DNA from: Gammaproteobacteria bacterium
GTDB lineage: Bacteria > Pseudomonadota > Gammaproteobacteria > Pseudomonadales > Azotimanducaceae
Reading direction: 5' to 3'
Assembly: GCA_030425195.1 (NCBI GenBank)
Contig: JAUIAV010000009.1
Location: forward strand, 124,001-188,000
DNA length: 64,000 nt
Shown here: piece by piece, positions 15,811 through 24,315 of the stretch
Position numbering within the stretch: position 1 is the first letter of the stretch
Layout: every line of letters begins with the position of its first letter
Made by a program: the position numbers and the translations under genes
Notes under the pieces: model-generated
Database searches by the model: none
Told to the model about the DNA's origin: nothing
Seen by the model: only the letters and a program-made list of their open reading frames with translations

Positions 15811-18138
15811 ATGACAACGGCGCCCACCAAAGCCGACAACCCGGCCGCCACCGCGGAAGATCCCGTCTGCGGCATGACGGTAACCCTCGGCGCCGGTAAG
15901 CCCAGCCACCGGTACCGTTCGCAGGATTACCATTTCTGCAGTCAGCGCTGCCACGACCGGTTCGCCGAGGATCCGTATTTCTTCCTGTCCGGCCATCATC
16001 GCCTCCAGCAGACACAGGCGCCGGCAGCCGCTCTCTACACCTGCCCCATGGATCCGGAGATCGTCCGGGAAGAACCGGGCGCGTGCCCCATCTGCGGCAT
16101 GGCGCTGGAGCCCATGAATCCGTCCGGGGACGAACCCAACCACGAGCTGATCGACTTCACCCGGCGCTGCATCGTCTCCGCTGCCGCCGCGCTGCCACTG
16201 CTGGTGATCACCATGGGGCCCATGCTCGGCCTGCCGGTCCGCGGCTGGCTCGGGGAGAGTGCGGCCACCTGGGTCGAGTTCGCGCTCGCAACCCCCGTGG
16301 TGCTCTGGGCCGCCCGGCCCTTCTTCCATCGCGGCTGGACGTCGCTGAAGACCCGCGCCTTCAACATGTGGACGCTCATCATGCTGGGCGTGGGTGCGGC
16401 CTATGCCTACAGCGTGCTGGCGACCTTCCTGCCCGGGCTCTTTCCCGAAGGTCTGCGCACGGCCACAGGGCATGTGCCCGTCTACTACGAGGCGGCCGTG
16501 GTCATCGTCGCCCTGGTCTTTCTCGGACAGGTGCTCGAGCTCCGGGCGCGGGAACGGACCGGAGACGCGGTCCGTGCGCTGCTGCGTCTGGCGCCCGCCA
16601 CCGCCCGGCGGATCACGCCGGACGGAGACGAGTACGATGCGCCACTGGCCAACATTCTGGCCGGTGATCGTCTCAGGGTCCGGCCCGGCGAGAGCGTGCC
16701 CGTGGATGGCACCGTGGAGGAAGGCCGCTCCGCGGTCGACGAATCCATGCTTACGGGCGAGCCGGTACCCGTGGAGAAGTCGCCCGGCGATGCGCTGACC
16801 GGTGGGACTCTGAACCGTCAGGGCAGTCTGGTGATGACGGCGACCCGGGTCGGCGGAGATACCCTGCTCAGCCGTATCGTCGACAGAGTGAACGCGGCGC
16901 AACGGTCGAGAGCCCCCATTCAGGCGCTGGCGGATCGGGTCGCCCGCTACTTCGTACCGACGGTGGTGGCCGCCGCGCTCGTTACCTTCGCCGTCTGGCT
17001 CAGCGTCGGTCCCGAACCCCGGCTCGCCTATGCCATCGTTGCCGCGGTTTCCGTACTCATCATCGCCTGCCCCTGTGCCCTCGGGCTCGCCACACCCATG
17101 TCCATCATGACCGCCACCGGCCGGGGTGCTCAGGCGGGCGTGCTGGTGAAGGATGCCACCGCCCTGGAACGGCTGGCCGGCGTGGACACCCTGATCGTGG
17201 ACAAGACGGGCACGCTCACGGAGGGACGGCCGGAGCTGACCGACGTCATCGCCATGGCACCGTTTTCGGAAACGGACGTGCTCAGACTCGCCGCGGCGGT
17301 GGAACGGGGCTCCGAACACCCCCTGGCGGAGGCTATCGTCGCGGGCGCGGGGTCCCGGGAGATCGAGGTTCCGGCGGTGACGGGGTTCGAGGCGGTCACC
17401 GGCAAAGGGGTCACGGGCACCGTGGACGGCCGGGCCGTTCTGCTCGGCAATCGGGGCCTTCTGGAAGCGCAGGGCGTGGACCCCGACGGCCTGGAAGCCA
17501 GGGCCGACGCGCTCCGCGAGCAGGGCAGAACCGTCATGCTGCTGGCCGTGGAGGGCACTCCCGCGGGCTGTGTCGCGGTGGCCGATCCGGTGAAGCCCGC
17601 CGCCGCCGAGGCCGTGGCCCGGCTGCACCGGGAAGGGATCCGGGTGATCATGGCCACGGGTGACAACGGACGCACCGCGGCGGCTGTCGCTGCCGCGCTC
17701 GAGATCGATGACGTGCATGCGGGATTGCTGCCGGAGGACAAACAGGGCCTGGTGATGCGATTGAGGGATCAGGGCCATCGGGTCGCCATGGCCGGCGACG
17801 GGGTCAACGATGCACCGGCGCTGGCGGCGGCAGACGTGGGCATCGCCATGGGCACCGGCGCGGATGTGGCACTCGAAAGCGCGGGCATCACTCTGCTCAA
17901 AGGCGATCTCTCGGGCATCGCCCGGGCCCGGCGGCTGGCCCGCGGCACGCTCGCCAACATCCGCCAGAATCTGTTTTTCGCCTTCGCCTACAATACGGCC
18001 GGCGTGCCCATCGCCGCCGGCGTGCTCTATCCGCTCACGGGCGCACTGCTCTCCCCGATGCTGGCGGCACTGGCCATGAGCCTGTCCAGCGTCTCGGTGA
18101 TCGGCAATGCCCTGCGGCTGCGTCGCATCAGGCTTTGA
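15811..18138 (+). CDS. copA: Cu(I)-exporting P1B-type ATPase with YHS and heavy-metal-binding N-terminal domains
   Basis: A 775-residue copper exporter in the inner membrane. Instead of the usual HMA domains it has a YHS domain (DPVCGM at 17-22, YHFCSQRC at 40-47) followed by a metal-binding motif 'YTCPMDPEI...[10 protein letters not shown]'. The ATPase core shows the ion-binding '[10 protein letters not shown]', phosphorylation site 'DKTGTLTEG', 'MLTGEPVPV', the nucleotide-domain 'SEHPLAEAI' and '[16 protein letters not shown]', with C-terminal 'YNTAGVP' and 'MSLSSVSV' typical of Cu(I)/Ag(I) ATPases. A GGAGG site lies 6 nt before ATG 15811. It is driven by the CueR promoter just upstream and followed by cueR. 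Confidence 0.93.
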   Translation: MTTAPTKADNPAATAEDPVCGMTVTLGAGKPSHRYRSQDYHFCSQRCHDRFAEDPYFFLSGHHRLQQTQAPAAALYTCPMDPEIVREEPGACPICGMALEPMNPSGDEPNHELIDFTRRCIVSAAAALPLLVITMGPMLGLPVRGWLGESAATWVEFALATPVVLWAARPFFHRGWTSLKTRAFNMWTLIMLGVGAAYAYSVLATFLPGLFPEGLRTATGHVPVYYEAAVVIVALVFLGQVLELRARERTGDAVRALLRLAPATARRITPDGDEYDAPLANILAGDRLRVRPGESVPVDGTVEEGRSAVDESMLTGEPVPVEKSPGDALTGGTLNRQGSLVMTATRVGGDTLLSRIVDRVNAAQRSRAPIQALADRVARYFVPTVVAAALVTFAVWLSVGPEPRLAYAIVAAVSVLIIACPCALGLATPMSIMTATGRGAQAGVLVKDATALERLAGVDTLIVDKTGTLTEGRPELTDVIAMAPFSETDVLRLAAAVERGSEHPLAEAIVAGAGSREIEVPAVTGFEAVTGKGVTGTVDGRAVLLGNRGLLEAQGVDPDGLEARADALREQGRTVMLLAVEGTPAGCVAVADPVKPAAAEAVARLHREGIRVIMATGDNGRTAAAVAAALEIDDVHAGLLPEDKQGLVMRLRDQGHRVAMAGDGVNDAPALAAADVGIAMGTGADVALESAGITLLKGDLSGIARARRLARGTLANIRQNLFFAFAYNTAGVPIAAGVLYPLTGALLSPMLAALAMSLSSVSVIGNALRLRRIRL

Positions 18139-18155
18139 AACTCCGGAGGCCGTCC

Positions 18156-18542
18156 ATGAACATTTCCGCCACCGCAGAACGTACCGGCCTCCCGGCAAAG
18201 ACCCTCCGTTACTACGAACAGATCGGTCTGGTGACGCCCGCCCGCGGTTCGAACGGATACCGTCAGTACGACGAGGAGCAGGTGCATCGGCTGGCGTTCG
18301 TGCACCGGGCGCGCAGTCTCGGCTTCGGCATCGACGAATGCCGGGAACTGCTCTCACTCTACGACGACAAGCAGCGGGCCAGCGGCGACGTCAAACGGAT
18401 CGCGGAAGAGAAAATGGCGGAAATCGAAAAGCGGATCGGCGAGCTTTCGGCCATGCGCGAGACCCTCTCCCACCTGGCCAGAACCTGTCACGGTGACGAC
18501 CGCCCGGACTGCCCGATCCTGGACGACCTGGCGGCCGGATAG
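18156..18542 (+). CDS. cueR: copper-responsive MerR-family regulator CueR
   Basis: A 128-residue activator. The HTH 'MNISATAERTGLPAKTLRYYEQIGLVTPARGSNGYRQY' is standard MerR. A long dimerisation helix follows. The metal loop 'CHGDDRPDCPI' has the two Cys spaced as in CueR (C-x7-C), giving Cu(I)/Ag(I) specificity. The start at 18156 follows CGGAGG; an in-frame ATG at 18135 overlaps the copA stop but has no better site. It probably activates the 19-bp-spacer promoter ahead of copA and so also its own transcription, since it lies 17 nt downstream in the same unit. Confidence 0.92.
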   Translation: MNISATAERTGLPAKTLRYYEQIGLVTPARGSNGYRQYDEEQVHRLAFVHRARSLGFGIDECRELLSLYDDKQRASGDVKRIAEEKMAEIEKRIGELSAMRETLSHLARTCHGDDRPDCPILDDLAAG

Positions 18543-18557
18543 CGGCCGCCTGCCGGA

Positions 18558-19517
18558 TCAGTCGATGCTCAACTGGGAGCGGTGATACCGCAGCACGATG
18601 TCCGGGTCCGGTGACAGCGGCGTGTCGGTCTCGCCCTTCCCCGGATAATCCAGGTTGGAGAGGACGTGCCGCATGCTTTCCAGCCGCGCCTTCTTCTTGT
18701 CGTTCGCCTTGACGATGATCCAGGGTGCGTAGGAGGTGTGGGTGCGGCTGAACATCTCGTTCTTGTACTGGGTATAGACGTCCCAGTGCTCCTGCGCCTT
18801 CTCGTCCACGGGCGAGATCTTCCACTGCTTGAGCGGATCCACCCGCCGGGACTCGAACCGGTACGCCTGAACCTCCTTGGAGATGGAGAACCAGAACTTG
18901 ACCAGCTCCAGATTGTCCTCATAGAGCATGTGCTCGAACTCGGGCACCTGCTGCATGAACACCTTGTACTGGGATTCATTGCAGAAGCCCATGACAGGCT
19001 CCACCACGGCCCGGTTGTACCAGCTGCGGTCGAAGAAGACGATCTCGCCCGGATTGGGCAGCCGTTCCACGTAGCGCTGGAAGTACCACTGGCCTTTCTG
19101 CAGCTCGGTCGGCTTCGGCAGCGCCACGACCCTTGCCGTGCGGGGATTCAGGTGTTCGATGAAGCGCCGGATGGAACCGCCCTTGCCCGCCGCATCGCGT
19201 CCTTCGAAAATGATGGCCACCCGCCGGCCTTCCAGCTGCACCGAGCGCTGCAGCTTCACCAGCTCGATCTGCAGCTTCTCGAGCTCCTGCTCGTAGCGCA
19301 GCTTCACCAGCGCCTTGTCAACGTTGACGTTCTTGGTGTCCAGAAGCTGAAGCAGGCCCTTCCTGGTGTTGACCGCGGCCAGCTCCTCTTCTGTCAGCGT
19401 CTTTTTCAGGGTCTTGCCGACCCGCTTCTCCTCCTGGGTGAGCGCATTCTCACCGGGGCCCTTGATCGGGGCTACGTTGCCCGCTTCTTGCTCTACGCTC
19501 ACCGTTTCTTCAGCCAT
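18558..19517 (-). CDS. ppk2: polyphosphate kinase 2 (PPK2) family
   Basis: A 319-residue cytosolic kinase. Walker A is 'IIFEGRDAAGKGGSIRRFIEHLNPRTARVVAL', Walker B is in 'GEIVFFDRSWYNRAVVEPVMGFC', and the lid follows in 'YAPWIIVKANDKKKARLESMRHVL'. PPK2 enzymes transfer phosphate between polyphosphate and nucleoside di- or monophosphates. The sequence looks like the single-domain class 1 type that phosphorylates GDP or ADP. About 75 N-terminal residues before the core are acidic and helical. I prefer ATG 19517 over the GTG at 19538. It converges on cueR with only 15 nt between, and no terminator is obvious there. Confidence 0.88.
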   Translation of the reverse strand: MAEETVSVEQEAGNVAPIKGPGENALTQEEKRVGKTLKKTLTEEELAAVNTRKGLLQLLDTKNVNVDKALVKLRYEQELEKLQIELVKLQRSVQLEGRRVAIIFEGRDAAGKGGSIRRFIEHLNPRTARVVALPKPTELQKGQWYFQRYVERLPNPGEIVFFDRSWYNRAVVEPVMGFCNESQYKVFMQQVPEFEHMLYEDNLELVKFWFSISKEVQAYRFESRRVDPLKQWKISPVDEKAQEHWDVYTQYKNEMFSRTHTSYAPWIIVKANDKKKARLESMRHVLSNLDYPGKGETDTPLSPDPDIVLRYHRSQLSID

Positions 19518-19679
19518 GTCCTCTCCCTTGCGGAACACACACGCCCGTTCCGCAGCTGCATCATTTCATGAATTTTTCATGACGATTTTAGAGGCCGGGA
19601 GCGATCTGACGCCTGCGTGGTTCCCCGTAGACGGATCCGTGTCAGCCGCATCAACCGCCGCTGAATCGGGTTCAGGTTC

Positions 19680-20858
19680 TCAGTTCGGAGCGGTGCTCAC
19701 CTCACCCGCCTGGGCGACCCCACTCACGTAGCGCTGCTTGAGATCCCGGTAGTTGCCGAATCGATCGGCGCGCTGGAAGCTCTCCCGGGCACTCTCCAGA
19801 TCACCGAGCTTGTACTCGGTGAGACCTTTCATGAAATGGAAGCGGCCATTGCGGTACTTCAGGTCGAGGGCCGTGTTGATGGAACGCAGGGCGGCGGGGT
19901 AGCGGGCATTCTCGAACTCTGCCTGAGCGATGGCGAAGTGGTAGTAGGGGTTCCTTTCCCGGTAACGCTTCACCTGCTCGTTGTAGTAGTCGGCCTCCTC
20001 GAGGTTGCCGAGTGCCAGATGTGTCCGGCCGAGGCCCGAGATGGCACCACGGTTGCTGCGATCCAGCGAAAGGGCCACCTCGTACGCGATCAGCGCCTGC
20101 TCGAGCGCATCCTCTTTCGCATACAGGGCCCCGAGATTGATCCACAGATCCGAGTTCTCCGGAGAGATCTGAATGGCTTTCTTCAGATAGGCGAACGCGT
20201 CCCGCATGCTGCCGCTTCGAAGATGACGAACGGACTCGTTGGCATAGAACAGGGCGGTGGCTTCCTCGTCACTGATCTCGTGGCGGGGATACTCCGGCTC
20301 CGGCAGCACATCGTTGAAGTCGACGCTGAATTCTTCGCCGTGCACCTTGTCGTAACGAAAACCCTTGAGCACCAGGTTCACGTGGGTGTAGCGGATCAGA
20401 TAGCCGGAGTCCGCATCCCAGTTGGGCGGTACGCTCACCACCTGAAATCTCGCATCCAGACCCGCTTCCCGGGCCAGCGCCACGAACATGCTGGTATAGG
20501 ACAGGCAGTTGCCGGACTTGCGCTGAAAGGTCTCGGCCGCGGTCCGGGTGCTGTCCGCCAGGTAGTTGGTGTTGAAATACCCTTCCCGGGTGAGTCCCCG
20601 GAACATGCGCCGGAACTTGACCGAGGAGATCCGCGTCTCCCCCACCTCGGCCTCGACGAACGCCCGCATCTCGTCGCTGACGCCGGTCAGATCGACGTCG
20701 GGCACCTCGTCGGCACTCACCGGTTCGTCGAACACGAACTCGCCGGACAGAAGCCGGCCGAATTCGGGATCCACCATCGGATCCATGGGCCTGGCCGCGC
20801 AGCCGGTAATGAACAGCAGGCCGACAGCACCCGCCAGTTTCAGACTTCCCCTTCGCAT
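19680..20858 (-). CDS. lipoprotein with transglutaminase-like domain and TPR repeats
   Basis: A 392-residue predicted lipoprotein. The lipobox is 'LLFITGC' with the acylated Cys at residue 20. A transglutaminase-like papain fold occupies about 80-185: Cys118 in 'KSGNCLSYTSMFVALAREAGL', His159 in 'YTHVNLVL' and Asp180 in 'FSVDFND' make a plausible catalytic triad. From about 195 to the end there are four or five TPR-like repeats ('MRDAFAYLKKAIQISPENSDLWINLGALYAKEDALEQALIAYEVALSLD...'). The start at 20858 places the signal peptide correctly. Function unknown; a protease or amidase-like enzyme with a protein-binding platform at the outer membrane is likely. Confidence 0.78.
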   Translation of the reverse strand: MRRGSLKLAGAVGLLFITGCAARPMDPMVDPEFGRLLSGEFVFDEPVSADEVPDVDLTGVSDEMRAFVEAEVGETRISSVKFRRMFRGLTREGYFNTNYLADSTRTAAETFQRKSGNCLSYTSMFVALAREAGLDARFQVVSVPPNWDADSGYLIRYTHVNLVLKGFRYDKVHGEEFSVDFNDVLPEPEYPRHEISDEEATALFYANESVRHLRSGSMRDAFAYLKKAIQISPENSDLWINLGALYAKEDALEQALIAYEVALSLDRSNRGAISGLGRTHLALGNLEEADYYNEQVKRYRERNPYYHFAIAQAEFENARYPAALRSINTALDLKYRNGRFHFMKGLTEYKLGDLESARESFQRADRFGNYRDLKQRYVSGVAQAGEVSTAPN

Positions 20859-20896
20859 CTGTCCGCTCGCTGAAAACACCCCTGTGCCTGTTCCCG

Positions 20897-20925
20897 ATAC
20901 TAGCCGGCCCTAATTAGTGGGACAA
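20897..20925 (-). promoter_or_regulatory. sigma-70-type promoter for the TPR lipoprotein gene
   Basis: Read on the minus strand, TTGTCC (20920-20925) and TAGTAT (20897-20902) are separated by exactly 17 bp, about 40 nt ahead of the lipoprotein start. The hexamers match the consensus at four of six positions each. A small palindrome CTAATTAG lies in the spacer. Confidence 0.45.
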
Positions 20926-20976
20926 CTTGGCGCCAGACGCGTTCCAGCGGCCATTCGCCGCCATGCCGGGCGCACA

Positions 20977-20989
20977 ATTGTCGGACAAT
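20977..20989. promoter_or_regulatory. palindrome in the lipoprotein / LapG-like divergent region
   Basis: ATTGTC-G-GACAAT is a perfect 6-bp inverted repeat with a 1-nt centre. It lies between the divergent TPR lipoprotein and the LapG-like protease gene and is preceded by CAATTG-type bases. It could be a binding site for a dimeric regulator controlling one or both genes. No regulator is encoded nearby. The rest of 20880-21105 shows nothing I can name. Confidence 0.3.
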
Positions 20990-21105
20990 GACAGAGTGGG
21001 TCCGCCGGGCGGTGCGATCGCCGTTTGCACTGAGGCTGAGGTTGCGCGAGGATGAATTCACGGGTGGAGAGATGATGGAACCGACGGGTCTGTCATTGGG
21101 AGCCT

Positions 21106-21912
21106 ATGGGATTGTCTAGCACACGGAATAGACAAAGACAGAAGGGAGATCAGGGACGCCCGGCTCAAGGGGCCGGCAGCGCGGCGGGCGTTTTTTCTGC
21201 CGTGACGGCGTCCATCGCCGCTCTGATCACCACACTTCTCCTGACCCTGCCGGCTGCGGCCGGTGAACCTTACCTGTTCGACAGCACCGGCTATCTCGGC
21301 GAAGCCACACTGATGCCGGACTGGGCCGACACCATGCGCAGGGAGGCCGATCAGGCACCCGCACTGGATGCCTGCCTGGCCGAAGAGACCGCCTGCCCCC
21401 GTCACTACCGGGGTCTGCGCCACCTGCTTCTCAAGGCGACCGCCCTGCCCCCTGACCGGCAGCTCTCGCTGGTGAGCCACTATGTGAACCGCCGGCGGTA
21501 CAGGGACGATGTCAGCATCCGCGTGGAATCGCCGCTCACCGAGGCCGCCGTGAAGTACCGCAGCCGCTGGGCGACGGTGGAGGAATTCATGCGCCGCGGC
21601 GGCGACTGCGAGGACTACGCGACCACCAAATACTATCTGCTCCGCCGCCTGGGCTTCAGGGCCGACCAGCTCCGGGTGGTGGTCACCTGGGACCGCGGCG
21701 AGCGGGGTTACCACGCCATTCTGGCGGTGAAGCTGGATGAGGACGCCGAGGTGCTGCTGCTGGAGTCGGACAACAGGATCCGACGCGGCGGCCGGCACCG
21801 TTACCGTTTCATCTACTCCGTCAATGAAGAATCCATCTGGGATCATGAGGCCGCGAGTGCCTCTGCTTCCCGGATACCAACAGCCTCCCAAAACAAGGAG
21901 ACAACCGCATGA
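21106..21912 (+). CDS. periplasmic transglutaminase-like cysteine protease, LapG/BTLCP family
   Basis: A 268-residue exported protease. A hydrophobic signal 'VTASIAALITTLLLTLPAAAG' lies at about 33-53, after a long basic N-terminus. The catalytic triad is visible: Cys168 in 'RRGGDCEDYATTKYYLLRRLGF', His203 in 'RGYHAILAVKL' and Asp222 in 'LLLESDN', the arrangement of LapG. LapG cleaves large adhesins at the outer membrane under control of the c-di-GMP receptor LapD. Neither LapD nor an adhesin is in this window. The ATG at 21106 follows GGGAG. The stop overlaps the next gene by 4 nt. Confidence 0.85.
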   Translation: MGLSSTRNRQRQKGDQGRPAQGAGSAAGVFSAVTASIAALITTLLLTLPAAAGEPYLFDSTGYLGEATLMPDWADTMRREADQAPALDACLAEETACPRHYRGLRHLLLKATALPPDRQLSLVSHYVNRRRYRDDVSIRVESPLTEAAVKYRSRWATVEEFMRRGGDCEDYATTKYYLLRRLGFRADQLRVVVTWDRGERGYHAILAVKLDEDAEVLLLESDNRIRRGGRHRYRFIYSVNEESIWDHEAASASASRIPTASQNKETTA

Positions 21913-22127
21913 GAAAGCTGATCGTCGTTGCCGCCGTGCTGCTGGCCGGCAGTGCCTGGGCCGATACGGCCACGGTCAAGGTCTACTCACTGGATGTGAA
22001 GGAGAGAGTCCAGAATCTGGAGCTCATCGACGTCACCGCCGAGAAGTCGCAGGCGCCGGACGCGGAAACGCTGGACGCGGAACTGCAGGCCATCCTCGAG
22101 GAAGCCGTAGAACTCGAAGAACAGTAG
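21909..22127 (+). CDS. small secreted protein coupled to the LapG-like protease
   Basis: A 72-residue protein. A signal peptide 'KLIVVAAVLLAGSAWA' is followed by an acidic mature part of about 53 residues ending 'LDAELQAILEEAVELEEQ', which is probably helical. Its ATG overlaps the protease stop by 4 nt (ATGA), so the two are translationally coupled and likely work together. I recognise no family. It could be an inhibitor, chaperone or substrate of the protease; this is inferred from coupling only. Confidence 0.7.
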   Translation: MRKLIVVAAVLLAGSAWADTATVKVYSLDVKERVQNLELIDVTAEKSQAPDAETLDAELQAILEEAVELEEQ

Positions 22128-22138
22128 GGTCTGAATCG

Positions 22139-22168
22139 CGCCTTACCGGGCCGACGCCTGGTAAGGCG
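22139..22168 (+). terminator. hairpin downstream of the LapG-like operon
   Basis: A perfect 9-bp stem CGCCTTACC / GGTAAGGCG (22139-22147 and 22160-22168) with a 12-nt loop begins 11 nt after the stop of the 72-residue gene. No T-tract follows, so it may be a weak or U-less terminator. Confidence 0.4.
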
Positions 22169-22214
22169 GACCGACACCTGGTGTGACTCAGCATGCCGGC
22201 GCAGGTGCGTCCGT

Positions 22215-22736
22215 TCAGGGCTGCCCGTCCGCCGGACGGCACTCACCATACTCCACGAATATGGAGTCGCCATTGAGGTCGCCCGTGGCACCGGCAAAGG
22301 TCCAGCCGCCCGCCGCGGCGCGGGTGAACCGGAAGGTCTCCCGGTTGATGAGAATCATCTCTGATGGCGGCAGATTCACGCAGCTGAGTCCGGAGCTCCC
22401 GTCGGCGCCGCGGACTTCCCGGCATTCGAGTTCCGTGGTTTCCTGCCCTGGCGCTTCCCCGTCTTCCGCCAGCGTTCTGGTCATGGTCAGATAGACGTCC
22501 ACGTTGCCTTCGCTCTCTGCCAGATTGAGCATGAACACCGGATTCTCTTCGAGATTGAACTGCTGCGGATGAAAGAGTGCCGGCTCATAGGTTTCCTCGC
22601 CGCCCGGATAATCGTGAAACCCACCCGTCTGCACCGCCGTGCAGACCACATCCGGAAATACCGCTCCGGGTTCCGCGGCCGACACACCTGCCGCCATGAG
22701 CATGGTGATACCCGCCATCCGACCTGCGCTGTTCAC
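22215..22736 (-). CDS. hypothetical secreted protein
   Basis: About 173 residues. I start at GTG 22736 because GGAGGAG lies 9 nt upstream; an ATG at 22718 is the alternative. A short signal peptide 'MAGITMLMAAGVSAAE' is followed by a mature domain with four Cys residues ('FPDVVCTAV', 'ELECREV', 'GLSCVNL', 'YGECRP'), which may form two disulfides, and predicted beta-strands ('ETFRFTRAAAGGWTFAG'). I recognise no family. The 5' part overlaps, on the other strand, the disputed N-terminal region of the metalloprotease gene, so the two cannot both extend far here. Confidence 0.6.
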   Translation of the reverse strand: MNSAGRMAGITMLMAAGVSAAEPGAVFPDVVCTAVQTGGFHDYPGGEETYEPALFHPQQFNLEENPVFMLNLAESEGNVDVYLTMTRTLAEDGEAPGQETTELECREVRGADGSSGLSCVNLPPSEMILINRETFRFTRAAAGGWTFAGATGDLNGDSIFVEYGECRPADGQP

Positions 22737-24311
22737 CGCTCGAAGCTCCTCCGCCTGTACACCCCATGGAGCATAGCGCCGCGTCACCGTCCCGGGAAAC
22801 GTCTCCGTGAGGGACTGACAGCGGCGGCGCTCGCGGCCGGCCTCATGGCCGTGGCTGTGCAGGCAGAGGCGGCGACCGCGGCGCCCTGGTGCGCCACGGA
22901 CACCGCCGGATTCCGGCTGATCAGCGATCTCGGCGCGGAGGAGCAGCTGGCGCTCATCACGACCCTGAACCGGTTCGAGCAGGTCGCCGCGCCTTTTCTG
23001 CCGGGTGCAGCGGCCGCCCGCCGGAATGCGCTCAAGCTGGTGGTCTTCCGGCAGCGGGGGGACTTTCTCGCGCTCACGGGCAAGCGTCAGTTCGCGGGGT
23101 ACATGCAGCCCTCACTGCAGACCAACCGGCTGCTGGTGGGTCCGATCCGCGGCGACCTTCTGGAGACGGCGCTCCACGAATACGCCCACTATCTGCTGCG
23201 CAACCGCACCGGCGTGAGCCTGCCCAGATGGTTCGACGAAGGGCTCGCCACTCTGCTCGGGCACGCGGCATTCACGGACGGAGAGGCTCGCCTCGGCGAG
23301 TTGCCGACGCGCCGTCTCGAAGATCTGCTCGACCGTCGCCGGGAGAACAGGACGGCGCAGCAGAAGCTGAACAGGACCCTTGAAACCACCGCGGTGGAGA
23401 CGCTTGCCGGGGACCGGGTGAACGAGTTTTACGATCTGTCCTGGCTGCTCGCCCACTACCTCTACTTCGACGTCTATGCGGACGATCTCGCAGCCCGGCG
23501 CATTCCCGACTCCGGGCTCGGCATTTACCTCGCCGAAGGCCGAGTGTCCCTCTACGAGCATCTGGACACGAGTCCCCGGCAGCTGCTCAGGCGTCTCTCG
23601 CGGCATCTCAAGACCTGGGACAGGACAACCTATACGGCGACTATGGATGGGAACGGCAGCCCCGGTGAGGTCAGTTTCCGCTGTCTTTCGGACCTCGAGC
23701 GTGACCTGGAATTCGCTCGCGCCATTCACACTCAGAACCCGGGGAAAGCGCGCGCCCTGCTCGAACCTCACCTGCTCGATCGCGACGAACCACCGGCGCA
23801 GGATGCCGAGGTGGTCCTGCGGATCGTGCTGGCCCGTACGGAGCTGGCCGCGGATCGGCGGGACAGGGCACAGACGCTCATCGATCAGGCACTGGCACTG
23901 GATCCGGAAAACGCGGAGGCCATGGTGATGGCGGCCGATCTGACCGTGGACGGCTGCCTGTTCATGCAGGAAGAAGCCTGTCTGACCCGCTGGCAGCAGG
24001 CCGGCAGTCTGTACCGGGCGGCGCTGCGGATCGATCCCAGCCGCTACGACGGCATTCTCGGCATGGGCCTGGCCCGGCTCTACAGCGGAGCGCCCGGCGA
24101 TGCGGTGAACTACCTGAAAGTTGCTTACGCCCGGGTGCCCTGGGCAGCGGTGGTGAACTACTACCTGGGAGAAAGTTACCGCCAGGTGGGCGACAGCCGG
24201 GCCCGGATCTATCTGGAAAACGCCCGCAACTGGGCGGAGACGGACATCTGGCGGCTGGTCGCGGAGGAGGCCCTGCGCCTCGACGCGGACACCGCACCCG
24301 AGTCGGGTTGA
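22569..24311 (+). CDS. secreted HEXXH metalloprotease-like protein with TPR-like C-terminus (start uncertain)
   Basis: The coordinates give the full open frame from the first ATG (580 residues). The real protein probably begins near 22760-22810, because a good signal peptide 'KRLREGLTAAALAAGLMAVAVQAEA' is encoded at about 22797-22870 and the residues before it look non-coding. No ATG, GTG or TTG lies in frame between 22615 and 22846. The zinc site is 'LHEYAHYLLRNRTG' (HExxH) with a downstream 'WFDEGLATLLG' supplying the third ligand, as in gluzincin peptidases. From about residue 375 there are TPR-like helices ('LEFARAIHTQNPGKARALLEPHLL', 'ALALDPENAEAMVMAADLTVDG'). Likely acts in the periplasm on an unknown target. 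Confidence 0.7.
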   Translation: MKECRLIGFLAARIIVKPTRLHRRADHIRKYRSGFRGRHTCRHEHGDTRHPTCAVHRSKLLRLYTPWSIAPRHRPGKRLREGLTAAALAAGLMAVAVQAEAATAAPWCATDTAGFRLISDLGAEEQLALITTLNRFEQVAAPFLPGAAAARRNALKLVVFRQRGDFLALTGKRQFAGYMQPSLQTNRLLVGPIRGDLLETALHEYAHYLLRNRTGVSLPRWFDEGLATLLGHAAFTDGEARLGELPTRRLEDLLDRRRENRTAQQKLNRTLETTAVETLAGDRVNEFYDLSWLLAHYLYFDVYADDLAARRIPDSGLGIYLAEGRVSLYEHLDTSPRQLLRRLSRHLKTWDRTTYTATMDGNGSPGEVSFRCLSDLERDLEFARAIHTQNPGKARALLEPHLLDRDEPPAQDAEVVLRIVLARTELAADRRDRAQTLIDQALALDPENAEAMVMAADLTVDGCLFMQEEACLTRWQQAGSLYRAALRIDPSRYDGILGMGLARLYSGAPGDAVNYLKVAYARVPWAAVVNYYLGESYRQVGDSRARIYLENARNWAETDIWRLVAEEALRLDADTAPESG

Positions 24312-24315
24312 ACGA

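Noticed and set aside
15778-15811. Earlier ATG for copA at 15778
   Set aside because: It overlaps the -10 of the CueR promoter and has no ribosome site, while ATG 15811 has GGAGG at the right distance.
13230-18357. Very long minus-strand open frames (about 880-890 residues each) opposite cusA and copA
   Set aside because: They are antisense to cusA and copA, rich in His/Gly/Arg, carry no motifs and have no ribosome site. They result from codon bias on the real strand.
18543-18557. Bidirectional terminator expected between cueR and ppk2
   Set aside because: Only 15 nt separate the convergent stops and no inverted repeat of useful length is present there.
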